A stretch of 64,000 nt of DNA from a bacterium SCSIO 12696 (GTDB lineage: Bacteria > Pseudomonadota > Gammaproteobacteria > Pseudomonadales > Porticoccaceae): the NCBI GenBank assembly GCA_024397955.1, contig CP073744.1, positions 1,612,001 to 1,676,000 on the forward strand, written 5' to 3'. Under the pieces are notes generated by a model, which did no database searches, was not told where the DNA came from, and saw nothing but the letters and a program-made list of their open reading frames with translations. Positions 9,501 to 15,734 of this stretch are shown in pieces (the first letter of the stretch is position 1; each line of letters begins with the position of its first letter). A program made the translations under genes and the position numbers.

Positions 9501-10578
9501 TGCCGCCATTGGCTTGCCGCTGCAGCTGATAGGAGGTAGCGCCGGTCGAACCAGACCAACTGACGGAGTATGCGCCGTTGTTGTCGTTGGTGGGCGCGTT
9601 GGGTTGACTCACCGCAGACGGAACCGTCACCGTGGCGTTGGACGAGTAACGCCAAGCTGAGCAATTGGTGTAACTGCCGGTGGTGCGGCAAGCGCGAATG
9701 GCGTATTGGTGGGTACCGGTGCTCAACCCGCTAAACGTGCGATTGCGAGAAGTGCCGTCGTAAGCGTTGCTCCAACTGCCACCATTAAAACGTTTGTCCA
9801 CGTCGTACTTGGTGACAGAACCTGACGCCGCCCCCCAAGTCAACGAGTGACTGCCGGTGTAGCTGGTACTGGGGCTGATGCTGGCGGTGCCCGGTACCCC
9901 GGGGGCGATGGCCACCTGGGTGCTGTCCACACCGCTGTAACCGGAACAACTGCCAGCACTGTTACAGGCACGAACGCGGTATTCCCACACACCATTGCCC
10001 AGACCAGACTCGGAACGACTGGTGGTACTGCTATTGTGGATGGTGCTCCAGCTGCCACCAGACAGGCGGCGTTGCAGTTGATAGGTGGATGCGTGGGCAG
10101 TCGAGGACCAGCTGACCGTGTAGGCACCATTGCCATCACTGGTGGGCGCGTTTAAACCGGCAGGTGTTGCAGGTGTAGGATTGTGTACAGTGACGGTAAT
10201 TGAGCCAACTGTATACGTATAATCAATCTCTTCCTCGTATTCGTCACCAGTGTTCTCATCTTCGTATGTCTCAATCTGAGTAACTGTGACTTTCACCAAG
10301 TAGGTGTAGGTGCCAACTGGCTTGTTGGAAAAACTTTTGCTGCGACTGGTCGCATGGCCTGCGATGTAATCAATGGATGTGCCGTTTTCGTACACGCGGT
10401 AACCAACAATGGTGTCCGCACCGTACGTCCAGTTGAGTGTAAACGACCCTGTACTGGGATTTGGCGTGGCACTGATGCCCGCAAACACTTGAGCACCAAA
10501 CACGGACAGGCTCAACAGCAACAACGCCTTCGCTGCAACACCCGTAAACAGAGAAACCACCCTACCCAAAGTACCCAT
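535..10578 (-). CDS. Giant exported FnIII-SpvB-Rhs/YD-repeat protein, probable polymorphic toxin
   Basis: The protein has about 3347 residues. A signal peptide (hydrophobic ALLLLSLSVFGAQVFA) is followed by about 11 fibronectin III-like domains (to about residue 1050), alternating between two subtypes. An SpvB domain follows (about 1065-1150, with PQLSLNYSSQGGNGLAGLGW), then FG-GAP/VCBS repeats (DINGDGRMDLVW, DVNADGITDVV; about 1400-1790), a TcdB-like middle (about 1945-1990), YD repeats (about 2160-2790) and an Rhs core (GRIYDPKIARFLQADP near 2935, ending NPLNATDPSGYF). The variable tip from about 2975 has Gly/Ala-rich hydrophobic stretches and no recognised toxin fold. In Rhs and TcB/TcC toxins the YD shell encloses and self-cleaves the tip. 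I chose the ATG at 10578 because GGGAAGG lies just upstream; the ATG at 10599 has no ribosome site. A small membrane protein gene overlaps the stop. Toxin function is inferred from architecture. Confidence 0.85.
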   Translation of the reverse strand: MGTLGRVVSLFTGVAAKALLLLSLSVFGAQVFAGISATPNPSTGSFTLNWTYGADTIVGYRVYENGTSIDYIAGHATSRSKSFSNKPVGTYTYLVKVTVTQIETYEDENTGDEYEEEIDYTYTVGSITVTVHNPTPATPAGLNAPTSDGNGAYTVSWSSTAHASTYQLQRRLSGGSWSTIHNSSTTSRSESGLGNGVWEYRVRACNSAGSCSGYSGVDSTQVAIAPGVPGTASISPSTSYTGSHSLTWGAASGSVTKYDVDKRFNGGSWSNAYDGTSRNRTFSGLSTGTHQYAIRACRTTGSYTNCSAWRYSSNATVTVPSAVSQPNAPTNDNNGAYSVSWSGSTGATSYQLQRQANGGSWSTIQTSSATSRSESGLGNAVYGYRVRACSAVGCSAYSPVDTTQVAITPGVPSSITTPGTNYSGTVSLSWGAASGSVSYYDLNKQFNSGSWVGEYDGSALSRTDTGLVVGNYRYAVRACRTTGSYTSCSGWRYGNTFAVTTPATPGTPNAPSGDPDGAYSVSWSTTTGATSYELQRQTNGGSWSTIHNASGTSRSESGLGTATYGYRVRACSAVGCSGYSGVDSTDVAIAPSVSPSISISPQHTTNSTHTVSWGASTGTVAMYRLEQQKDGGGWLEVYSGGATSRAINNLMTGSYHYRVRACNTQGSYQGCSGYRTTTNAGSVATPGTPSGLSAPATDNDGSFTVNWNASGGANSYTLQQRLGSGAWSNIHTSGATSKAVSGLGNGSYQFRVQACNVSGCSVYSSAVTTHVAIAPGVPSSISASPSTSPDGNHTVNWGTASGTLTTYDMDRRVNGGSWTNEQDTSARSKAYSGQSDGTYEYRVRACHTVGSNTQCSGWRTAAAVTVLLPPGTPGSTSVPTTNGTGSYTVTWTAGNGTTVDYLLQEQINGGSWADVTTTASTSYAVTGKGDGNYSYRVRANNGSGSSGWSATDTVAVIHVPGTPGAISGPAQSYGSGITLTWGSAAGSVGYYSLEQRKDGGSWGVVDSGSDRTYTAGTLTEGTYDYRVRAFNSSGGGGYTAVHSVAVAPHTPPPAAPTAHVEPAPSVNAGEVIETDSVGTIAGSFRVDESGSATYSIPIATAAGTAGVAPQLSLNYSSQGGNGLAGLGWNIGGLSGISRSRQTLQQDGDPMPITWGPEDRFALDGQRLILVSGTYGAPDSEYRTEIDSFAQIYARGGSTGHPDYWEVHRKDGSTSFYGDVPTGNFTDAKQNNTAGQTLTWALKKFQDSVGNPIWFDYHNDADGHRIEEVKYAYGSAGGPSGSNARVRFTYGSRNDVTRGYVAGYEFSTGQRLTSVTSYNTGGSGETALRTYHLKYLDQSNNGTSQSQPATDDLSRLTSIEECVGSRCLPATTFDWALPSVGISFSPVSTFNIGPARGGDDYIADYRPADINGDGRMDLVWLEASPNRHGNTDYHALYYALANDAGGMHPGVKVFEDGDFTGNVPNKIEIVDYNADGRMDVLYWDNNEYVTNKNSEWRVHLSLPQANGAWRLSSSGFSFGTGIPANKDNTFADINGDGLVDLVENNNVRYLKHDGSQPITSNRYYYFSNHFNGAIDIDPPSGYWNELRDNWGPERISASGGDFDGDGRVDFIGRISGYNEEIVGDDEDIEETDHITLNDIWLHKGFDSGSGDIETALFSSSVLRNVSEGDIRYADFNGDGLTDVLFKKLGSWRVALSDGTRLITLSDTLGTDIEKDLQVVDYNRDGYQDVVWHDVDDRQIKVRYWNGSGFDLAENAKGTLGSIEDLERRRYQFTDVNADGITDVVQFDLQFGGANTSKIYLSTQQNVPTNRITGVTNGLGAETNITYGTLATSGHYQRVNVGSTTHTYDGPCFPENPYDEDEEEFDPGECEYTYSTANVGDFYSMLNGGWDVQSSAHTLGKDVNDDGQRDPVLELNGPMYVVTDVASSAPAADDANPGTVNNNATSSISYYYGEAKVQAMGRGFLGFQRLRTVDNQTGVITTTSYRQDFPFIGSPLQTTVTTDDGHVLSMSENIWKLKHWNGSSHTEWSGTGMPATKLYAPYLARSIEKTYDLASNGSAQGAHLQTVTTDNLYDSYGNPLTITVTTDDETGSDQFVKTTTNTYGTSTWEREMGRLSRTQVVSTRSGSVADTETRTSAFTYITSGDKRGLLATEVIEPDNVAYRLTTTYQYDNFGNKLRATTSGAGVTSRYSRSEYDALGRYVERSFNSLEQKTSEVVTRNGYGQVTQARDLNGLDVVSAYSPLGRKYFERGETGGFSKTYLTDADTSHCPTGTVYKAISHSAGGGQSQQCFDKLGRAIRSLSVGFSGNWIASDVEFDTLGRTKRQSEPYYLDSGSPIYWTTIDYDILGRPTTTTLPDNSTGSVQYNGYSTVTINDKGHRKVETKNALGEVVGVTDNEGGSGHETSSVSYAYDAQGNMTTMTDSAGNVSTIHYDLLGRKDWMDDPDKGYWTYSYNVYGELESQTDANGQTSTLSYDVLGRLIHRIDRRTNNSVESDTQWHYNNGTSGLGLGLLNNVQQDNGDDGTNDYVKTVTYDTYGRVTHTATALGAGGSDGSYIEQVTYDQYGRTYQTFDASTDPTGATGYQGTQSHYNAYGYMDWVGDAVLGSNGQPRSIYRTITSMDARGNVTGETRGDNVSIARVYDPQTGRIETIDATHALGAEVQDLEYEWDTIGNLEWREEKSGNKNLRENFGYDDLNRLTSYQVVGQAAKTVQYDALGNILYKSDVGTYSYGTGNNSGAGDAGVHAVTQITGAEAATYSYDDNGNNTSGDGRNITYSTFDKPLTISKGGHTTGFQYGPDRARYKRTDTNSSGTKTTLYVGNTEWITQVNGDKEIKRHLGGTLITLKLNSADQLQSVDTHYQYHDHLGSLDVITDETGAIVQEMSFDAWGERRDATDWTALANGALTTFDSSITTRGFTGHEMLDEVGVIHMNGRIYDPKIARFLQADPFIQDPLMSQSLNRYAYTINNPLNATDPSGYFIFTLAAIVYTAAVEGIKWYVAAAIFGAAGFADALLQGASLGDALKSGISAAALSAVGANFGLEAGQSFGFNPATYRYVAAMAVTSGVTSVLQGGKFGHGFASAGLGAIAGGALKIDGIKSVGAKAAARAIVGGTVSQLSGGKFSNGAISGAFSSLASDYGESLKSDPRQDFSISFEADIDIVDQPREPVINEDVVTESMDGGAQADLRPAPASNGKGSVTKRDYQAPNISRDLPNAVATDTRMVSAIDFASPGVDPQKLSYGVASLGDYGDRLQKAALGTIGVAVSAPVIIGELGVVQTLVWADRVTTAGTVVSFASDPNVRDAFSLGVSGSREAFTTYADKLQRTSRFGSPSKAATVVGVAISQTVSNLP
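7440..10160 (-). repeat. Tandem DNA repeats encoding alternating FnIII domain pairs
   Basis: The part of the Rhs gene that encodes the fibronectin III-like domains is repetitive at the DNA level. For example, the segment encoding the GGSWSTI motif recurs near 10038, 9487 and 8940, a period of about 550 bp, which equals one pair of domains. One domain type ends in VAIAPGVP-like linkers and the other in TPGTP-like linkers. Such near-identical units could change in number by recombination. Confidence 0.7.
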
Positions 10579-10599
10579 AACAACCTTCCCCATGGTCAT

Positions 10600-11068
10600 T
10601 AAAACGACACGCGCACGAAACCAGCCGTGCGCATCGACGCAACAGAATCAGTGACAAAAAAAGACAGTGCGAGAAACCGCAAAAGACCCTGCACCCTGAC
10701 AAGATGCAAAGCCTTCAAACCCCTTGAAACGCAACGGCCATCCATGACTGTGACCGACGCTTAACGGATTAAAAAATCAGAATATGTGTAAATAAACCCA
10801 GGGTTAGAACAACCCCCAATAACCGACAAAGACTGCCCAGAACAGACCAACATCCTTACAACCCCCCAATCCGAAACCTTTTCGTAAACGCAGCAATGCG
10901 CCGTCTCCCTACGCCTCAACATTCCTGTGATCCGTGAGACGAATACTTAAATGTATAGACTTGGGTTTTGGGTGTGTCAAACCATGGCAGGCAACTTTTT
11001 AGCAAGCTGAGCATCTTATTTTTTGTGTTCAAACAAACTGATGCACCACTGAAGTGCAAGAATAAGAA
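10600..11068. other. Non-coding region between the Rhs gene and the HTH gene
   Basis: About 470 bases lie between the divergent Rhs and HTH genes. No open reading frame looks real here. The stretch must hold the Rhs promoter on the minus strand, but I see no clear -35/-10 pair. A short hairpin (GGGTT-AGAAC-AACCC) lies near 10801-10815. The last part becomes AT-rich towards the HTH operator. Confidence 0.4.
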
Positions 11069-11120
11069 TTTTTGATACTACCGTATCAAAAAAGATAATA
11101 AAAAAGCCTCCATTTGATAC
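11069..11120 (+). promoter_or_regulatory. Palindromic operator and extra half-site upstream of the HTH gene
   Basis: A perfect inverted repeat with 10-base arms, TTTTTGATAC-N4-GTATCAAAAA, lies at 11069-11092. A third copy of the half-site, TTTGATAC, lies at 11113-11120, exactly 42 bp (four helical turns) after the left arm and four bases before the ATG of the HTH gene. This is the usual layout for an autorepressed regulator. The third half-site occupies the place where a ribosome binding site should be. Confidence 0.6.
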
Positions 11121-11124
11121 CACA

Positions 11125-11421
11125 ATGTCAATTTTGACCGTTCACGAAAATCTTGAGTTTTTAGCGAAAATAGTTCGTCAACGACGGGAACTTTTTGGCC
11201 ACAGCCGAAACACCGCCGCTACACTCACCGGTGTACCGGCAGCCACCATTCGGAAATTTGAAAGCTCTGGCAGAATTGCACTGCACCAGTTTTTGATGCT
11301 GTGTGAGGTTTATGGAGACCTCAACAAACTCAGCTTCTTGTTCCCAACACCCATCAACGGGTACCAACAAACAACGACTGTAAGCTCTGATAAGGTAAAA
11401 GATGAAGTCAAGGATAAGTAG
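11125..11421 (+). CDS. Small XRE/HipB-like helix-turn-helix regulator
   Basis: The protein has 98 residues. The sequence from about 17 to 75 (RQRRELFGHSRNTAATLTG, VPAATIRKFESSG) fits a helix-turn-helix of the Cro/XRE class and resembles the antitoxin-type HTH proteins found beside HipA kinases. The C-terminal tail is short and charged. A palindrome with GATAC/GTATC cores lies just upstream, suggesting autoregulation. No hipA-like gene lies on either side: upstream is the divergent Rhs gene and downstream is the gsp operon. It may therefore be an orphan regulator of the Rhs gene, of gsp, or of itself. The start has no visible Shine-Dalgarno sequence. Confidence 0.65.
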   Translation: MSILTVHENLEFLAKIVRQRRELFGHSRNTAATLTGVPAATIRKFESSGRIALHQFLMLCEVYGDLNKLSFLFPTPINGYQQTTTVSSDKVKDEVKDK

Positions 11422-11439
11422 CTAGCAACGCATAAGCTC

Positions 11440-11468
11440 TGTGAAAATTCGAATAATTAGCCTACAAT
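11440..11468 (+). promoter_or_regulatory. Possible gsp operon promoter
   Basis: A TACAAT -10-like hexamer at 11463-11468 is preceded at 17 bp by a poor -35 (TGTGAA). It lies in the gap between the HTH gene and gspC, the only gap where the eleven-gene operon could have its own promoter. The assignment rests on sequence likeness alone. Confidence 0.3.
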
Positions 11469-11589
11469 TCATGTTGATTTCACCAAGAGGGGGTGAGTTA
11501 GCGTAAACTGCTATGTGTTAGCAAAGAGCTATTCTACCACCTTTAGCGCAATCAAAGGCTTTAATAGGAAAAGGGACCGGAAGGACTCC

Positions 11590-12324
11590 ATGAGTGCTAA
11601 TTGGCAATCAAATACCAATGTATACCGCTTGACCACATTTGCTGTGTGGTTGGCTGTGTCTTTAGCTATTGGTTTTACCGCACTTGCCGACTGGCGCATC
11701 AGCAATGAGTTAGACGAATACGGCTTTACTGGCAAACCCTCGCCACCCACTGAGTCAAACAACAAACTCACACCCCATGTATTCGATGTAAAACCAATGG
11801 CCCAGCTATTTGGTGTTGTTCAGGTCAAACCCTCAACACCTGAGGCCAAACCTGTTAAAAATATCCCCCTGACTCGGCTTAACCTCAGACTTATCGGAAC
11901 CTTCTCTCACTCTGATCATAAAAGTGCCAGCGCGCTGATTGCCGATGGCAGCAAACCATCGAAACGCTATTTTGGTGGTGAAACTGTACCCGGCGGGGCA
12001 GAACTTGTCGGCGTGACCAGAAACTCTGTTGTACTAAGGCGCAATGGACGGGACGAAGTTTTGCTGTTTCCGCGTATTTCCCCTGATATCAAGAGTATTC
12101 AGAACCAAGCCTTGGCCAGACAACCGGACAAAGAGGCGCATACAGGATCCGACACGGACCAGAGTATTGTAGCCAGGAAACAATTAGCAAATGATTCACC
12201 CACTATAGATTCTGCCACCTCTAACTCCGTCGCCGCTCCCGATATCACTCCTGTTCTTGCCAGCACTGCGACCTCACGCGACGAACTCAAAGAACGCTTA
12301 AAACGCCTGAGAGACCGAAAATAA
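11590..12324 (+). CDS. gspC: Type II secretion inner-membrane protein GspC (short form)
   Basis: The protein has 244 residues. A single membrane helix lies near residues 15-34 (FAVWLAVSLAIGFTALA), followed by the periplasmic HR domain (about 70-165, with LFGVVQV, LNLRLIGTFSH and RNSVVLRRNGRDEVLLF). HR binds the N0 domain of the GspD secretin and links the inner and outer membrane parts of the machine. The usual C-terminal PDZ domain is missing; a low-complexity Ser/Thr/Ala linker and a short basic helix end the protein. I chose the ATG at 11590, which has AAGGA four bases upstream; an upstream ATG at 11515 would add 25 basic residues. It is the first gene of the gsp operon. Confidence 0.85.
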   Translation: MSANWQSNTNVYRLTTFAVWLAVSLAIGFTALADWRISNELDEYGFTGKPSPPTESNNKLTPHVFDVKPMAQLFGVVQVKPSTPEAKPVKNIPLTRLNLRLIGTFSHSDHKSASALIADGSKPSKRYFGGETVPGGAELVGVTRNSVVLRRNGRDEVLLFPRISPDIKSIQNQALARQPDKEAHTGSDTDQSIVARKQLANDSPTIDSATSNSVAAPDITPVLASTATSRDELKERLKRLRDRK

Positions 12325-12336
12325 TAGGCACCCAGC

Positions 12337-14280
12337 ATGGTTAATAAACTACACCAGTTGTTGCTGATCACCATTTGTTTGGCAATATCCCTTCCGCCTG
12401 CACTTGCTCAGCAGGGCACTGACTCATCAGCCGATAAAGGCATTATGTTGGCTTTAGATAATGCCGATGTAGTGGACTTAATTCGCTGGGCCCAAGGGGT
12501 TACTCAGAAAAATATTATTCTTCACCCCAATGTGAAAGGCCGAGTTACTGTATTGGCTGGCGACAGTATGACTCGAGAAGAAGCCTATCGAGTCTTTCTG
12601 TCGGTTCTTGAAGTACACGGCCTTGCAGTCATTGATAGCGGTGACTCATTAAAAGTAATCCCCGTCGCTGGCGCCAAAACCTCCTCACTCCCTATGTCAC
12701 CAGATGGCCAGCCCCTTAAGGGAGAAGAGCTGGTTGTAAAAGTCATCAAGGTAAAAAACATCTCAGCAAACAATCTGCTGAATTTGTTGCGCCCATTGAT
12801 TCCCCAATCTGGTTACGTCGCCGCTTACCCACAAACCAATATGCTGATTGTGGCAGAGCGTGCCAACAAGATTGCACAGGTTATGGATATCGTCGACAGC
12901 ATGGATAAAAGCGGTATCATCGATATTGAGCTGATCCCGCTGGAGTTTGCATCCGCTCGAGAAGTGAGTGATGTTGTATCAAAGCTGCTGCCCAAGCAAT
13001 CTGGAGAAAGCTCTGTTAATTCTTTCACACTGGCCGTAGACGAACGCTCCAACAGTATTTTAATGACTGGTGATCCAGTATCACGCCAGCAGATTCGTAC
13101 TTTAATTGGGCGCTTGGATCAGCCACTACAGGGGCAAGGCAATACCCAGGTAATTCGCATTCAATACGCAAATGCCAAAGATCTGGTGCCACTGCTGCAA
13201 AGTGTGAGTGGCAGTGAACAAAAAAAATCCAAGGATCAGGGATTGGCCGATGTAGCCGTTAGTATTGAACCTCACGACCAATTAAATGCTTTGGTTATTA
13301 CCGCGCCCCCTTCTCTGTTGGCGACTATGAAGGGTGTTATTCGAGAACTGGATGTACCTCGTGCTCAGGTGTTGGTAGAAGCACTAATTGTAGAGGTCAA
13401 TGAGGACTTGGCACACAATTTGGGTATTCAATGGCAGTCTGACAATCCCAGTGGCCAAACCGATGTACTCGGTGGGTTCAGTAATTTTCCCGGTGGTCTA
13501 ACACCATTTAGCCTCGATGATAGCGGCAACCCCGTACTGGGCAGTGGCTTATCATTCGGCTATTTGCGCAGAAACAACCTGCAGTTTGTACTTAATGCCC
13601 TGTCTGGGGAAACCGACGCGAACATTTTATCCACCCCTACTATTGTAGCCTTGGATAATGAAGAAGCGTCTATTTTGGTAGGTTCCACAGTGCCTTTTTT
13701 GACTGGCCAGCAACAGCGCCCTGGAGATCTGAACGCATTTAACACAATTACCCGGGAAGACATTGGCCTGACTCTAACCGTTACACCTCGTGTGAATAAT
13801 AACAACTCAGTCACACTGAATATTGAGCAGTCTGTGGAGAGTATTACTCAATCCCCCGTGGAAACTGCAGATATTGTTACCAACAAAAGGGAAATCAAAA
13901 CTCGTGTCTTGATTGGCGACGATCAAGTATTGGTATTGGGCGGGCTTATGCGCGATGAATTTACCGAAACCAAAAACAAAGTTCCGGTATTAGGCAGCAT
14001 CCCTCTTCTGGGCCGTCTTTTTAGAAGTACCAGTATTACGGCAACCAAAGCGAATTTATTGGTTTTTATCCACCCAAAGATTTTGCCCAATAACGCAGCA
14101 CTGGCTCAATACTCCAGAGAACGCTACGACAGTATCCGCAATCAGCAATTGCATTTTGACAAGAAGACTGAGAACTTTTTCATCCTGCAAGATAAGCCAC
14201 TCCTGCCGAAAATTGAAAAGCTCCCGCCCCAGAAACCCAAGAGAGGGGATACACCGCAAGCTGATGCTCAAAAGCCATGA
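12337..14280 (+). CDS. gspD: Type II secretion outer-membrane secretin GspD
   Basis: The protein has 647 residues and forms the outer-membrane channel. A signal peptide (LLLITICLAISLPPALA) is followed by the N0 domain (about 32-110), N1-N3 repeats (about 120-335) and the secretin domain (about 345-590), which contains VEALIVEVNEDLAHNLGIQW, VPFLTGQQQ and the closing VPVLGSIPLLGRLFR motif. The C-terminal tail is basic and Pro-rich, but no pilotin gene (gspS) lies nearby. The stop overlaps the gspE start as ATGA, indicating coupled translation. Confidence 0.95.
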   Translation: MVNKLHQLLLITICLAISLPPALAQQGTDSSADKGIMLALDNADVVDLIRWAQGVTQKNIILHPNVKGRVTVLAGDSMTREEAYRVFLSVLEVHGLAVIDSGDSLKVIPVAGAKTSSLPMSPDGQPLKGEELVVKVIKVKNISANNLLNLLRPLIPQSGYVAAYPQTNMLIVAERANKIAQVMDIVDSMDKSGIIDIELIPLEFASAREVSDVVSKLLPKQSGESSVNSFTLAVDERSNSILMTGDPVSRQQIRTLIGRLDQPLQGQGNTQVIRIQYANAKDLVPLLQSVSGSEQKKSKDQGLADVAVSIEPHDQLNALVITAPPSLLATMKGVIRELDVPRAQVLVEALIVEVNEDLAHNLGIQWQSDNPSGQTDVLGGFSNFPGGLTPFSLDDSGNPVLGSGLSFGYLRRNNLQFVLNALSGETDANILSTPTIVALDNEEASILVGSTVPFLTGQQQRPGDLNAFNTITREDIGLTLTVTPRVNNNNSVTLNIEQSVESITQSPVETADIVTNKREIKTRVLIGDDQVLVLGGLMRDEFTETKNKVPVLGSIPLLGRLFRSTSITATKANLLVFIHPKILPNNAALAQYSRERYDSIRNQQLHFDKKTENFFILQDKPLLPKIEKLPPQKPKRGDTPQADAQKP

Positions 14281-15734
14281 GCATAGCCCCATTACCTTAC
14301 TCTTTTGCCAAACGCTATCAGGTGCTGCTGACAGCTGGCCCGGAAGTGTTTTTTACAGCCGAAACACACCTTAATGCCATTTGTGAGGCGCAACGGTTTG
14401 CTGGCGTAACAGCCAGGCTTACAGAGCTGAACCAATCAGCTTTCAACCAACACTTGCGCGATATCTATGATCAAAAAAGTGACTCCGCTCAAGAGCTGGC
14501 CGACGGCATTGGCGACAGCCTGGATTTGACGGCACTGGCGGAGCTGGTTCCTGAAGCCGAAGACCTGATGGAGCAGGAAGACGAAGCCCCTATAATTCGT
14601 TTGCTCAATAGCTTGCTCAGCGAAGCCATACGCCAAAACGCTTCAGACATTCATATTGAAACCTTTGAAGCCAAAATGTTGGTGCGCTTTCGAGTAGACG
14701 GGGTATTGCAGGAGGTGCTGCAACCCAAGCGGGCATTGGCTCCCCTGTTGGTCTCACGTATCAAGGTAATGGCAAAACTCGACATTGCTGAAAAACGCAT
14801 CCCCCAAGATGGACGTATCGCCTTGAAAGTAGCCGGACGCGAAGTAGATATTCGCGTATCCACCATGCCAGCCAGTGATGGTGAACGAATCGTCTTGCGC
14901 TTATTGGATAAACAAGCAGGTCGCCTTGATTTTGAAGCTTTAGGCATGGGCAAAGAGGATCGCGAACTATTAGGCTCGTTGTTAAACCGCCCCCATGGAA
15001 TTTTATTGGTCACTGGCCCTACTGGTTCCGGTAAATCTACCACGCTCTATGCAGGGTTAACTCGCATCGAAGATGGTCAGAAAAATATTCTCACCATCGA
15101 AGACCCTATTGAGTACAATTTGGAGGGCATCGGTCAGACACAGGTAAACCTGAAAACAGATATGACCTTTGCCCGTGGCCTTAGGGCTATGCTGCGACAG
15201 GACCCTGATGTTGTCATGGTCGGAGAAATCAGGGACCTGGAAACTGCACAGATTGCCATTCAAGCAAGTTTGACCGGGCATTTGGTGCTATCGACTTTGC
15301 ACACTAACACCGCTGTTGGCGCTATCACACGTATGGAAGATATGGGTGTGGAGCCATTTTTACTGTCTTCCAGTTTGGTGGGGGTATTAGCACAGCGATT
15401 AGTGCGTACTCTTTGCACACACTGCAGGGAGCCACACACCGCCGATTCCAGTGAGTGTCAATTACTCAAGGTTAATGGGCAAGCCCCTACTATCTACCGC
15501 GCCAAAGGCTGTGAAGAGTGTAACTCCCAAGGCTATCGAGGACGCACTGGCATTTACGAACTGATCATTGTTGACGATACCCTGCGCACCTTAATTCATA
15601 ACCAAGCTTCTGAAGCAGAGCTTACTCGCCATGTTAGACAAAACAGCGCGGGGATATTCAGTGACGGTTGTAGTCGTGTATTAGCGGGAGAAACCACCCT
15701 TGAAGAAATTTTAAGGGTCACTCAGGAAGCCTAA
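14277..15734 (+). CDS. gspE: Type II secretion ATPase GspE
   Basis: The protein has 485 residues and is the cytoplasmic hexameric ATPase that drives pseudopilus assembly. Features in order are an N-terminal GspL-binding domain, a Walker A site GPTGSGKSTT near residue 247, an Asp box, a Walker B region (RAMLRQDPDVVMVGEIRD) and a His box (LTGHLVLSTLHTN). The zinc-binding tetracysteine domain has CTHC near 380 and CEEC near 412. These four cysteines distinguish GspE/PilB-type enzymes from retraction ATPases. It overlaps gspD by four bases and its last base overlaps the first base of gspF. Confidence 0.95.
   Translation: MSIAPLPYSFAKRYQVLLTAGPEVFFTAETHLNAICEAQRFAGVTARLTELNQSAFNQHLRDIYDQKSDSAQELADGIGDSLDLTALAELVPEAEDLMEQEDEAPIIRLLNSLLSEAIRQNASDIHIETFEAKMLVRFRVDGVLQEVLQPKRALAPLLVSRIKVMAKLDIAEKRIPQDGRIALKVAGREVDIRVSTMPASDGERIVLRLLDKQAGRLDFEALGMGKEDRELLGSLLNRPHGILLVTGPTGSGKSTTLYAGLTRIEDGQKNILTIEDPIEYNLEGIGQTQVNLKTDMTFARGLRAMLRQDPDVVMVGEIRDLETAQIAIQASLTGHLVLSTLHTNTAVGAITRMEDMGVEPFLLSSSLVGVLAQRLVRTLCTHCREPHTADSSECQLLKVNGQAPTIYRAKGCEECNSQGYRGRTGIYELIIVDDTLRTLIHNQASEAELTRHVRQNSAGIFSDGCSRVLAGETTLEEILRVTQEA

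Noticed and set aside
1735..10155. Several long plus-strand ORFs opposite the Rhs gene (for example 3292-4605 and 6085-7554)
   Set aside because: They are antisense readings of repetitive GC-rich Rhs/FnIII codons, with no domain match, no ribosome sites and heavy overlap with a gene whose domains are clear.
7440..10160. A CRISPR-like or tandem non-coding repeat array
   Set aside because: The repeats are in frame and encode FnIII domains; unit length of about 550 bp is wrong for CRISPR.
11125..11421. A HipBA toxin-antitoxin pair
   Set aside because: The HTH gene resembles HipB but no HipA kinase gene is present on either side.
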